This document shows, piece by piece, positions 1 through 10,007 of a stretch of 64,000 nucleotides of DNA (position 1 is its first letter; every line of letters starts with the position of its first letter). The DNA is from Trichomonas vaginalis G3. Its lineage: Eukaryota; Parabasalia; Trichomonadida; Trichomonadidae. Below the pieces are notes generated by a model. That model was not told the origin of the DNA, did not search any database, and saw only the letters and a program-made list of their open reading frames with translations. Where the stretch lies: assembly GCF_026262505.1 (NCBI RefSeq), contig NC_067206.1, positions 33,433,896 through 33,497,895 on the forward strand, read 5' to 3'. A program made the position numbers and the translations under genes.

Positions 1-1
1 T

Positions 2-364
2 ATAAATAATTCTAACCCCGGATCAAATCAATGAATTATTTACCATATAAGTAATTCTCTTTCTATAAAAAGCTGCTCTTTTAGTAACAACACCGCTCCT
101 TATTCATGTTTGATATATAACGATAATTATGATGGTAATGAACAATTAACAGTTGAAAATTGCTACATTGACAATTCGGTTACACCAATATTTGCCAATG
201 ATGTAGAAACCAAAAGTCCAAGAGAACTATTTACTAACAAATTGATTCATCTTTCAACTGGCAATTGCCAAGCAGAATTTGCAATTATCGATAAAAGTAT
301 TCCCAAACTTAAAAAACTTTTACTATTATTCAAAACTTTGTCAAACATTCAATTCGTATCATAA
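2..364 (+). pseudogene. 3' fragment of beta-helix surface-protein family gene
   Basis: This piece of a gene is cut by the left edge of the window. The translation contains family hallmarks (SCSFSNN, LIYN, CYIDNS, PRELFTNKLIH, CQAEFAII) that align with the C-terminal third of the two full copies at 8.5 and 13 kb. The CSF.NN / FxxN pattern is that of right-handed parallel beta-helix repeats, like Pmp-type proteins in trichomonads and chlamydiae. An in-frame TGA lies near base 32, and the C-terminus is divergent and Leu/Lys-rich, so this is probably a dead paralog. It has no membrane anchor. Family membership is clear from sequence; the cellular role is not. Confidence 0.7.
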
Positions 365-439
365 TTCCTTCGAATATTAACTCCAAAAACACCATAGAAG
401 GAGTAATGAATGAAATACATCTACAATTAGTCATTTCTT

Positions 440-625
440 CTTTAAAAGCTACAATAGAGATAAGATATTAAATAATTTCAAGATGACCAATTCCTGATGA
501 CAAAATGAGTGGAGTCCACCTTTATTCTTTGCTTCTTTTCAGTTCCAATAGAGATAAGGTATTTAACAGCTTCAAGTTGTTCATTTTCTGATGCATAGAA
601 TAGTGGAACACATCAATGTAATCAT
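440..625 (-). pseudogene. ankyrin-repeat remnant
   Basis: On the minus strand a short stretch reads LFYASENEQLEAVKYLIS, followed by TPLILSSGIGHLEII and another YLIS segment. This is the A/LxxAxxxGHLEVVKYLI pattern of ankyrin repeats. Stops and frame changes interrupt it, and no long reading frame remains. Ankyrin-repeat genes form one of the largest families in trichomonads, so a decayed fragment is unsurprising. The rest of the 365-1114 interval shows nothing I can identify. Confidence 0.55.
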
Positions 626-2239
626 GTGTGTGTTGTAATCATTTATTAAATTTATTGATTTGATATTTTTTAAACTTATATTGAAGTAATAGATTCAACA
701 ATCTATTTACCAGGAAATGCATGGAAAACTTGTGGTGTTCCAGTATAATCAAATACGTATGATAAGTTAAAATATCACATATTGGAATACTAACTTTCAA
801 ATCTTAGGCAAAGCATTTCACCAATGATAGAGTACGAAAAATTAATTTGTTATAATCAACATCAATTATTTTCTAAATATCTATCTGAGGTCAATAAATG
901 AAGTAATGTAACACCCAATATTTCGACATAAGATAATGCGGGGGTGACACCATTCGGTCCCAGAAAATTGTACAACGTTATTATTTTTCTGATAACATTT
1001 GAATACTTTTCAAAAACCCTTAGTACCTTTCACAATTGTATCGAATTAATTAAAATGCTATGAATTAAATGAATTTCGGACTAGAAAAATTTCATTAAAA
1101 ATCATCTATTATTGATGAATTTTACTGATTGTTTTATAGCAACAGTTGAAAATCAAGCACCATCAATGGAATCACTTGAATTCCTCGCCAAATTTAAAGA
1201 AGAAAATCCTAGTGAATATGTTTTAAACTTAATTTCATTAATTAATAACAAAGACATCAGTTACAAAGTTAGAATCGGTGCAATTAAATCATTATCTATC
1301 CCAATTAAATCTAGCAGGCGGATAGGCTCAAATGAACCAGGTTTTGAGGAAGAAAGGAATCAAATTTATATGACTCTTGAACCTTATTTACAGCAGAATG
1401 ACGAATTTGACAAAGCTTGTAGATCATCTCTAACAAATTGTCTCATAAATGTAAGCGAAGGATACTTCAGAGCATTTATTTCAAATTTTGTTCAAAAATT
1501 CCATGAAAACACAAATGTTCCTCTAATGCTAGGAATTATCTTGGATGTATTCAATCTTTCGTCTTATATATTACCAGTTTCTTGTATCGAAATTTTTTAT
1601 AACATAATTTAGCAATATAATGACGAAAATGTTACAAGCATTTGCCTTCAAATACTTAGCCATATTCAAACTATCCATGCTTGGGAGTTAGAAAAATATG
1701 ATTTTCATATTTTTGAAGAGTAAACCAAAAGAGGTATCAGGTATCATGCAGAATATCAATTCTGAAGCACTTGTGAATAAGATCCCAGATTTTTATCAGA
1801 TGATTTCGAGTCGATTCCAGTTTTGTTAAATAATCGTTGACCTTCCAGTTTTGTTAAATAATCGTATTTTAAACGTACACTTTTTTCATTTTAGACCAAC
1901 CATATACAATATACTCGATTTATGCAGGTGGAGTTTTGTTATGTGTTGTGACAAGTTTAAATTTTACTTTTCAATTGTTATCACCAAATTCGCATATATT
2001 CGAAATTTCGAATTCTTCTACCTCAGATCTCAAACTTCATTTATCTCATTCACGTATGCAGTTATTCAAAATTTCGTTAAGTATTAATCGATATCTTAAA
2101 TACAGCAAAAGATTATTTATTAAATTATGAATTGAAAAAGATTCTTACGATTTACCTTGGTTTATTTGATTTCATAGTCTATTTTGACTTAAAGGACAAT
2201 CTTACATTGAATTACAACCCATAATTCAAATTAAATTTT

Positions 2240-2600
2240 TTTAATCCAAATTTGCTCAATGAGTTTACAAATGTAAAGCATGTCCTAAATATTTACATTT
2301 CTAAACTCATTGAGCAAATTTGGAGTACTTATTTGCTAAATGCAATATTTCAAACCACAAGTTTACTAAATGAGTTTACAAATGTAAAGCTTATACAAAA
2401 GCTTTACATTTGTGAGCTTATTGAGTAAATTCGAAGCACTTTTTTCTCAATGCAATATTTCAAATTACAAGTTTACTAAATGAGTTTACAAATGTAAAGC
2501 ATGTCCTAAATCTTTACATTTCTAAACTCATTGAGCAAATTTGGAGTATTTTTTTCTGAATGCGATATTTCAGACTACAAGTTTACTAAAGGAGTGTTTT
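2240..2600. repeat. Tandem palindromic repeats inside the MULE
   Basis: About three units of roughly 120 bp are present. Each contains an inverted pair built on GAGTTTACAAATGTAAAGC and its complement, separated by a short loop. The units differ by point changes. Nothing coding is seen. Confidence 0.7.
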
Positions 2601-3129
2601 TTATTGATACTGATCAAATTTCATTATACATTTCAGTTGTATTTATTATAAAATCTCTCTTTTTCATACATTATATCATTGATTTCCACAAATTTTTAAT
2701 TCAAACCATATTACAATTTAATCCCCACCTATTTTAATAGTCTTTATTTGACACAGAAATTTATAAAATCCTTCATATATTGTTAAATCTGTAATTTTTT
2801 TCTTCAAATTTCATTTTTCATTTTTTTGGATTATTTTTTCACCAAGAATCATATTATTTTAATTGTATTTTTGATTGGCTTCTAGAATGGCTTTAATTTT
2901 TCATTTTTCAATGAAAATATTTCACTTTTTAAATGAGCGAATGAATTTCAACTAATAACTCTTTTATACTTCAAAATTTACAGCATCCAAGCTCAGAGAT
3001 GAAGCAAAATCATCAAATACGCTCGTTTCAAGGGCGTATCTTCTAAAAATCCCCAGAATTTTGGATTTTCGCGATCAATCTACAATTTATATACAGTAAA
3101 TCCAAAAATATCAACAGAAAATTTATCTT

Positions 3130-3480
3130 ATAACACAAAACCTCAGTCAAATTACTCTAAAGAGTAGTTTTTCAAAGAATCTCCAAATTTTCGAAGTTCT
3201 TTGAGGAATTACTCTTTAAAAGATTGTAATTATGTAACTTTAATACTAGGTAGTTATAATACCGAAGCTACAGCCTTATAAAGGGCCGTTTTTCCAAGAT
3301 AATCGAAAACTTCGAATATCTTGGAACTACTGCTCTTTAAAAGACTGTAATTACGTGAATTTAATACTAGATAGTTATAATACCGAAGCTACAGCCTTAT
3401 AAAGGGCCGTTTTCCCAAGATACTTGAAAACTTCGAATATCTTGGAACAACTGCTCTTTAAAAGACTATAATTTGTATAA
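3130..3480. repeat. Second tandem repeat block inside the MULE
   Basis: Units of about 120 bp contain TAGTTATAATACCGAAGCTA, then a TCCAAGAT...ATCTTGGA inverted pair and CTCTTTAAAAGA. Two clear units and one degenerate unit are visible. Confidence 0.65.
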
Positions 3481-5173
3481 GCTTGGAATCCATTATAATC
3501 TACTTACTTGAAATATCTTCTTTTGAATATTATCAAAATACTTTGACAATATCCATAAGAAAGAGCCTCAAATAAAGTAAAATATCCAAGATTCTGATGG
3601 GCAATGACTATTTATTAACGAATATTTGCAGGTTTAAGAAATATTTTGTAATTTAAATTTTTAAAATTCGTTTGATTTAGTTTTGTTGTATATCATTGAT
3701 AACAATATAAGTAATTCGATATGATCTATCAATATCAGCCCGCATTTCCGTATTTATTTGTGTAATAATTTTAATTTATTTATGATGCTTTTTTGATTTA
3801 AAAAATAACTATTGGTGATAATGCATCTGACATATCTCTAGCTTTCTACATCATACTTACCGATTTTGAAGCCAAGAATAAAAACTTTCTCATTGACTTA
3901 CATGAAATGTACGTTTAAAAAACGATTATTTAACAAAACTGGAATTCGAGAACGATTATTTGACAAAACTGGAATCGACTCGATGATTTCTGAATTATTT
4001 TATGAATCTGAAATTTACAATCAATATCTTCGAGTTTTGATTAACTTCCAGGACACATTCTATAAACATGTGAACCTTGAAGATATTTGTAGAAGGATAT
4101 TGCCAGAATTACTCAATGAAAACACTGATTCATTAAATGATTCACTTTTATGTAAATTTATACGAGGAGGATTGAAATCAAAACTCTCTGAGTCATTTAA
4201 ATTTGATGTTGTCGTTACAAATGAAGTTAAACAGCAGAAAATGGAAACAAAATCGAATATTTTTTCCTCAATTGCAGGTGTTATTAACGAAGCATTGAGT
4301 TCTGACACATTTGAGGGAGTAATTTGTGCTGGTAAAGCATATATTTGTCTCTTAATTATTGATATTAGCTTGGCAAACGAATTATTAAATTGTGAACAAG
4401 TTCTCGAGAAAATTCCATTGGGGGAGAATGAAAAATTAGATGAGATATTTATAGTTATGGAAAGCAAATGTATTGGAAGCAGTTTGTTGCAGCCAACTGA
4501 AGAATTTGTTAATTTTATTTTGCAAATGTTACTTTCTGACAATCAAAACAATCAGGCAATAGCTGAATCAGCAATTAATGACTTATTCTGTCTTCAAAAT
4601 CAAGAACTACACTCAATAATTTGGGAATACTTGATGAATTGCTTTAATAATGACGAAAACACACCAGATTTCAATCTATTCATTCTTGATCTAATGCTAG
4701 CAAATGCATTTCGTCTCGAACAAAGTATATGCGAAGCAATTTTCCCTGAAATTATTTCTTTGATTGAAACATTGACTAATTCTAGTGAAGTTCAATTATA
4801 TATCAGTAGGTTGCTCGGAATCTTGGCTATGTTAGGTAAAATTCTCGGAAATGATTTTGAAGAATTTACTCAAAAGGCATTAGAAATAACTTCTTTGTAT
4901 ATTGAAGATTATGAAGATGACTGTCTATTTACATTTAATATTATCATTCAAGCATTCAATCAAATTACTCCGGAAATTTTGAATTGTTGCTATATTTTAA
5001 TCAAACAAAGACTTGAAAAACCAAATACAATCCTCCCAAGTTCTATTGTTAAACTAACGGATGACGAAGAGTTTTTGGTAGAATTTGCCAAATTAATCCT
5101 TCAAACAGTGGAAAGTTTGCAAGAAGGCGAGTTTTTCCTTGAATATAATGGATTATTTTCATCTTTGTTAAGG

Positions 5174-5947
5174 GTGCCGGAAAGTGAAGTGATAGCTATT
5201 ATAAAAACAACACTTTTCAAACCAATAAAATCATTTTTATTTTGTTTTGTTTATATGAGTATAAACATTAAGTGATGATGTATCATAGTATCATATTCAA
5301 ACTAAGTGAAAACGATGTTTATGATTATAAGGTTATCGAAAACATACAAAAATCATACAAAATTTTTAAAATTTGGAAGGGAAAAAGTGCTTTTATCTCC
5401 ATATATGAGAATTAAAAATAAAATTTGTTCTGTAAAACTTTTAGTATAACTATTGAAATTTTGTGTTTAATGTATCTCACTGGCTTAAACACATTATTGG
5501 AGGACTAGATACAAATCTAATTAAACTTTGAATGTGGTCATTTCGGCTGGAAACAGCTACCATAAGGTTTGTTCTCTAATAGTAATTAGTAGAATCCAGT
5601 GAGATGGTAGTGTAACCTGTTTTAGTTTTGAAGTTTCCCACTTATTGCATCTCGACACTTTTTAACAAGTGCCAAATGTTTTCTATAAAATATCTAGTAT
5701 CTTGTACCTAGATATCATTCCTGCAGTATCAGCCCCTGCCATGGAATAACCAGGGACTAGATAGGTCTGCAAGTTCGAAAATTGCGAAACAGTTTTCTTC
5801 ATACTGGAAGTATCCAAGACCTCAATATCATAGAAATAAAAACCTTAGTATATACACTACTAATATATGTTTCAATATCATTAATATCTTTACTACAAAT
5901 GAAGTTATAAGCAATACTCGAAATCGCGTCACCTCACTTTCCGGCAC
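5174..5947. mobile_element. Short non-autonomous TTAA-site transposon
   Basis: The 774-bp insertion starts GGGTGCCGGAAAGTGA and ends with the inverse, TCACTTTCCGGCACCC. It is flanked by TTAA on both sides. TTAA targets with short inverted repeats are typical of Kolobok and piggyBac superfamilies; Kolobok is known from trichomonads. There is no coding capacity. It interrupts the HEAT-repeat pseudogene, whose frame continues across a single TTAA. The choice between Kolobok and piggyBac cannot be made from this alone. Confidence 0.7.
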
Positions 5948-6306
5948 CCTTAACAATTTATGGAAAAATTCCACAAAAGTTTTCCGAATTTTTCGAGAGA
6001 ATCAGTCAAATCAAAGACTATTCTATTATGCTAATTGGAAGCGAAGAAAGACCAGACTTAGCATTCTACTACAATCTGGAAGTGAGGAAAATCACAGGAT
6101 ACTATCCAACTGTTTTCCATTGGGCGAGAGCTGCTTTTGCATCTGATAAAATTTCAAATGAAGAAAAACAAAATATTTTAAATGCTTTGCTTGAGTTTGA
6201 AGAACAATGTCAGCCAGCTAATTGCTATGATAAGTCACAGATCCAAAGTATTATTGAAAGGTTCCCTAACGATGCAGAAAGAATCAGAAATTGCTACGGA
6301 TCTTGA

Positions 6307-8400
6307 CAAAAAGAACCAATGAATAGTAGTTTTCAATACAAATTTCTTCCAAAGAACCAATGAAGAAAATTTATAATATATCTTTATTTTAATAACTAAT
6401 ATATATATATATATAAGGTAGTCAAAAAATCTAAGTAGAAGGGCTTTGAAATATTGAGGGGATTTGAAATTTTGGCTCTCAAAATTTACCCTTCCTCACT
6501 ACTCGAATTCCGAGCCTCTCAATGAGTTTCCTCTCAATTTTGAATGGTTTATATTGACTTTTGAATACCTTTATTGAGAACAAAAAAATAAATATATTAA
6601 GATTCGTATAATATTGGCATTTTTCATAAAATAAAGGCCTAAAAAACAGGGCCATTCAAAAAATGAATTGTTTTGGGGAGTAGTGGATCTAGCATCTGTG
6701 TAACAAATAATAAAGATTGGCCGTAAAAATTAGGCCTAATCTCTTTTTGGTAAACTTTTGGAAATTGATATCTCTTTATATTCGTCTGTCGTGAGGTACA
6801 GATAACAAGATGATGGAGTAAATGCTTTTGACATATTCACTTTTCACCATATTGGCCGAAATTAAGTATATTGTTGCTAATTTTTTGTTTTTTACCTTGT
6901 TTTTAGGGGCACTACTATTTATTCATCTTTGTATCATTTTTGTTGAGCTCGTATTGAAAAACAATCAATGAAATCCATGTTTTCATTTGAAATCTGATAA
7001 AGTTAAACGTGCATATAAGTTTCTCGCTGATATCACTCAATTGCAAATTCATATATATGCAATTCAAAAAAATGAGAAAAATTTCGGATTGTCCAAATTG
7101 AAGGATATAATTTTTTTTCTTTAGCCAACAAATCAATGTATTATATTGCATTCATTATCCAATGAGTAGTTACACATAATATTAGCATATAACACTCTTG
7201 CTGTTTACAAATACAAATTTTGATTTGATTATTTTGTTTAAAGCTATTCTATTTATAGTGATCTCTTATATAACATGTTGTATAAAATATCTATATTACT
7301 ATTATTGTATTTCATGAATCTTTTTTCATTAATAAAATTTTATTGGAAAAATTTCAACTTTTCATTAATCTAAATTGACATCTGTGATGCTTTCTATTCT
7401 GTTACAACTATTAAAGCTTACATTTAAATTCGAATTCAAAATTTCAAAATTTTTTAAATTGATCAATACAATGATTTTAATAATATATATTTGTTTGTGC
7501 TTTTAAATTTCTTAAGCTTTCAAAATTTAAGAGAATTGATAACTTAATACAATATGATCATAATGATATACTGATTAATAATTCGCAAAATGTAAAAAAG
7601 TCTTCTCAAAACTAAATTCAATGCCTTTCAATCGAGATTTTGAGGCAACTTTATATATATATAATTGCCATCTTACAACAGCATCATTATTACAGTCATG
7701 CTTGGAAGAAATACCTGCTTATGCATATATCTTACTAACATATTCATGAAAATATGGAAAGAAGGTGAATAAACAAAGCATGCCTCAAATTCATTAGTTT
7801 GATCCAAATATACCAAAAATGATATTGAAGATTAATATTCTAAAGATTTTTTTTCCTCGAAGTTTTGACGGAGTTTGATGGAAATCTAGAGATCTTAAAT
7901 GAGCGTTTGAAGAATGCATGAGATATGCAACTATTTCGCATAACCTAGTTTTGGTTTATTATTGAGGAATGTATTCAATATTGAAATCAATTTATTCTAA
8001 ACAGATTAATATTCAATATCATTTTTGGTATATTTGGATCAAACTAATGATATTGAGACATGTTTTGTTTATTCACCTTCTTTCCATATTTCGCAATATG
8101 CTGATGCCAATGCACAGGTTAATATGAAATTATTATTCAATTACCATATTTATGAAGTAATAATAAAAAGATATCTTGCGTTCTCATTATGTAGGCATAC
8201 TGGAGACAGTAAATTAAGGAATGAAGACTTTTCATCTTTAAGTCGACCATTGAATAAAAAATAGGACTGAAAAAAAGATGAAAATGAAGAATGTTGGACT
8301 TTAAAATTGACAATTGATGAAAATATAGGTGATCGGTCAAACTTTTATGTTGACAAATGCAAAAGTGTGAGGTTGATCGTCTAAGATTATCAAAAGTGAA
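6307..8400. other. Gene-poor AT-rich spacer
   Basis: No convincing gene is seen. The stretch holds a TA microsatellite near 6400-6417 and the large inverted repeat described separately. Open frames here are short, lack family motifs and follow the base composition. Confidence 0.5.
7745..8095. repeat. Large inverted repeat (fold-back)
   Basis: The arm at about 7745-7845 recurs inverted at about 7985-8095. Shared stretches include GGAAAGAAGGTGAATAAACA, the GATCCAAATATACC segment, and their complements. The loop is about 140 bp and AT-rich. It may be a fold-back MITE. No target duplication could be fixed by eye. Confidence 0.6.
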
Positions 8401-8467
8401 TATTTTTATTTTTAAAATATATTTTATTCATCATCACCAATTTAATTAAATATATTGCTTTGTCATA

Positions 8468-9469
8468 TTGTATGAATTTGTTCGAAAGTCATCTGAAGAA
8501 GATGACTTTCAATGGCCCAACTATTTTCATAGTCAATTCACAGGAAATGAAACCAAATCATGCATAAACTGTGATCTAACAGCAGGAAAAGGTCAATACT
8601 ACTTAGACGAATGTAACTTTTTTCGAGATAATGACCGAGTTATCAACTTTAGCCCCATTACAAGTTCATTATTCCTACATAATCGGTGTTCCTTTAGTGA
8701 TTGCACTTCAACAGAAAAAGGAAGTTGCATTTACTACCAAATTGGCAGCAATAGTTCGATTGTTCAACGAAAATTCTGTTGTACGAAATGCCAAAGCCAG
8801 AAATATGGCCAATTTTCATCTACAAAAGTTGATAAAAATAACATAAACTTTTTTATTGAAAGTTCCGTTTGTTATGTAGGAAATGAAGATGTTGACGGAA
8901 GAGTAATTGATGCATTTGATGGTAATATCATAGTTTCATCAACAAATTTCTCATCAAATAAATCTCCAGAAGATGCTGTTGGATGTTTTTCTAAAGAGTC
9001 AGAGAATGACTTTATAACGACATTTAATTATTCAACTGTTGTTAATAATTTAGGAACAGGTGATCTTGAGCTTATAGCATTCAATTATAATTCTTTGATT
9101 GATTCATGTAATATTTTAAATAATACTAGTACACATTCAGTAACTGGAATTATTTACCATCAAGATAATTCTCTTACCGTAAAAAGTTGTTCTTTTATTA
9201 ACAACACTGCTCCTGAAGGTACATGTTTGATATATAACGCTCTAGATCAATTAACAGTTGATAGTTGTTACATTGACAATTCGATTTCAACAACATTTTT
9301 TAGAAATACAGAACTTAATCATCCAAGAGAACTATTTACTAACAAATTGATTCATTTTTCAACTGATATTTGCCAAGCAGAATTTGCAATTATCAATAAA
9401 AGAATTTCTGAAGTTAATAAACTTTCTCTTTTTTTACAAACTTTACTAAATATTAGTAACTGTCCATAA
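8468..9469 (+). CDS. Beta-helix (Pmp-like) surface-protein family member, no ATG
   Basis: The open frame of about 333 codons is rich in Cys, Ser and Asn, with repeated FxxN-type turns (CNFFRDN, SCSFINN, NFSSNKS, CYIDNS). This indicates a right-handed parallel beta-helix, as in Pmp-like surface proteins. The frame opens after a stop and has no ATG anywhere; the first possible start is a TTG. No signal peptide or membrane segment is visible. The central part (roughly residues 43-195) is almost identical to the inverted paralog at 12.9-13.9 kb, while both ends differ. This suggests gene conversion. It is probably a 5'-truncated copy rather than a functional gene, unless an upstream exon or non-AUG start exists. 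Confidence 0.6.
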   Translation: MYEFVRKSSEEDDFQWPNYFHSQFTGNETKSCINCDLTAGKGQYYLDECNFFRDNDRVINFSPITSSLFLHNRCSFSDCTSTEKGSCIYYQIGSNSSIVQRKFCCTKCQSQKYGQFSSTKVDKNNINFFIESSVCYVGNEDVDGRVIDAFDGNIIVSSTNFSSNKSPEDAVGCFSKESENDFITTFNYSTVVNNLGTGDLELIAFNYNSLIDSCNILNNTSTHSVTGIIYHQDNSLTVKSCSFINNTAPEGTCLIYNALDQLTVDSCYIDNSISTTFFRNTELNHPRELFTNKLIHFSTDICQAEFAIINKRISEVNKLSLFLQTLLNISNCP

Positions 9470-9583
9470 TTCCCTTTTATTTAATTGTTTACTCGACTAC
9501 ACCAAAATAATAATCTATTAATACGCCCATTAGATGATATTTTTCCGAATAATTTTATTATACATCAAAGTTCTAAAATTAGT

Positions 9584-9910
9584 TTATGACAAATCATTAG
9601 TTTTCTTTATCAATACAATCTGAATCCCAAATGCTAAAGGAACTATCAAAATTACAAATGTATTATTGTAAATGATGTTGATTTTGAAATAATCAGAATT
9701 AGGACTAGTTAACGATCCTTTTGATGAGGCAATATTATTAGAAACAAGTTGAATAGAATAAGAACTGATTATAGGAATTTCGACTGTATTCTTGATATAA
9801 CAATGATAAATTATTGCTTGTGCTGAATATATGAGAGCATTCATTTGAGTAGATGTTGCTGAAAGACTATTAAACGTTGAACATCTGACTCTTAAGACTG
9901 CAATATTGTT
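9584..9910 (-). pseudogene. C-terminal fragment of a beta-helix gene with membrane anchor
   Basis: The minus-strand frame reads through LIYSAQAIIYHCYIKNT, aligning with LIYNALDQLTVDSCYIDNS of the neighbouring family copies. It then runs into a hydrophobic segment (FVILIVPLAFGIQIVLI) and a KK-containing short tail. This suggests intact family members are type I membrane proteins with a short cytoplasmic tail. The conserved part continues upstream of the first ATG (9844) to about 9910 and then dissolves. Nothing identifiable lies between here and 10008. Confidence 0.55.
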
Positions 9911-10007
9911 AATACTTAATCAACATAAATAATACTTATGAATTATAATTAAATCATATAAAAAATACAAACAAACAATTTATTAAATATATAAAAAAAG
10001 TTAATAA

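Larger units (their letters stand above)
1815..3970. mobile_element. Non-autonomous Mutator-like (MULE) element with 9-bp TSD
   Basis: The ends are inverted repeats of roughly 80 bp, starting GAGTCGATTCCAGTTTTGT at the left. The right end is the inverse (..CTGGAATCGACTC). Each arm holds an internal direct repeat of CCAGTTTTGTTAAATAATCG. A perfect 9-bp direct repeat, GATGATTTC, flanks the element on both sides, which fits the Mutator superfamily. No transposase is present; the few open frames inside are short and AT-rich. The interior is made of palindromic tandem repeats. The element sits in the HEAT-repeat pseudogene. Superfamily is inferred from target-duplication length and long inverted repeats. 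Confidence 0.75.
1115..6306 (+). pseudogene. HEAT-repeat importin-beta-like gene, split by two transposons
   Basis: Three coding blocks (about 1115-1814, 3980-5173 and 5948-6306) read as one alpha-helical HEAT/ARM-type protein. The style is that of karyopherins: acidic, amphipathic helices, an N-terminus reading IGAIKSLSIPI, and a C-terminus reading FERISQIKDYS. The start is the ATG at 1115 rather than the TTG just upstream. The first block already has an in-frame stop at about 1610 and a later frame change, so the gene was decaying apart from the insertions. Block 1 joins block 2 in frame across one copy of the 9-bp target duplication. Block 2 joins block 3 in frame across one TTAA. Assignment to a particular importin is inference; it could be another HEAT-repeat protein. 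Confidence 0.6.

Noticed and set aside
8025-8264. Short frame starting MVYLDQTNDIET
   Set aside because: Lies partly in the inverted-repeat arm, has no initiator and no family similarity that I can see.
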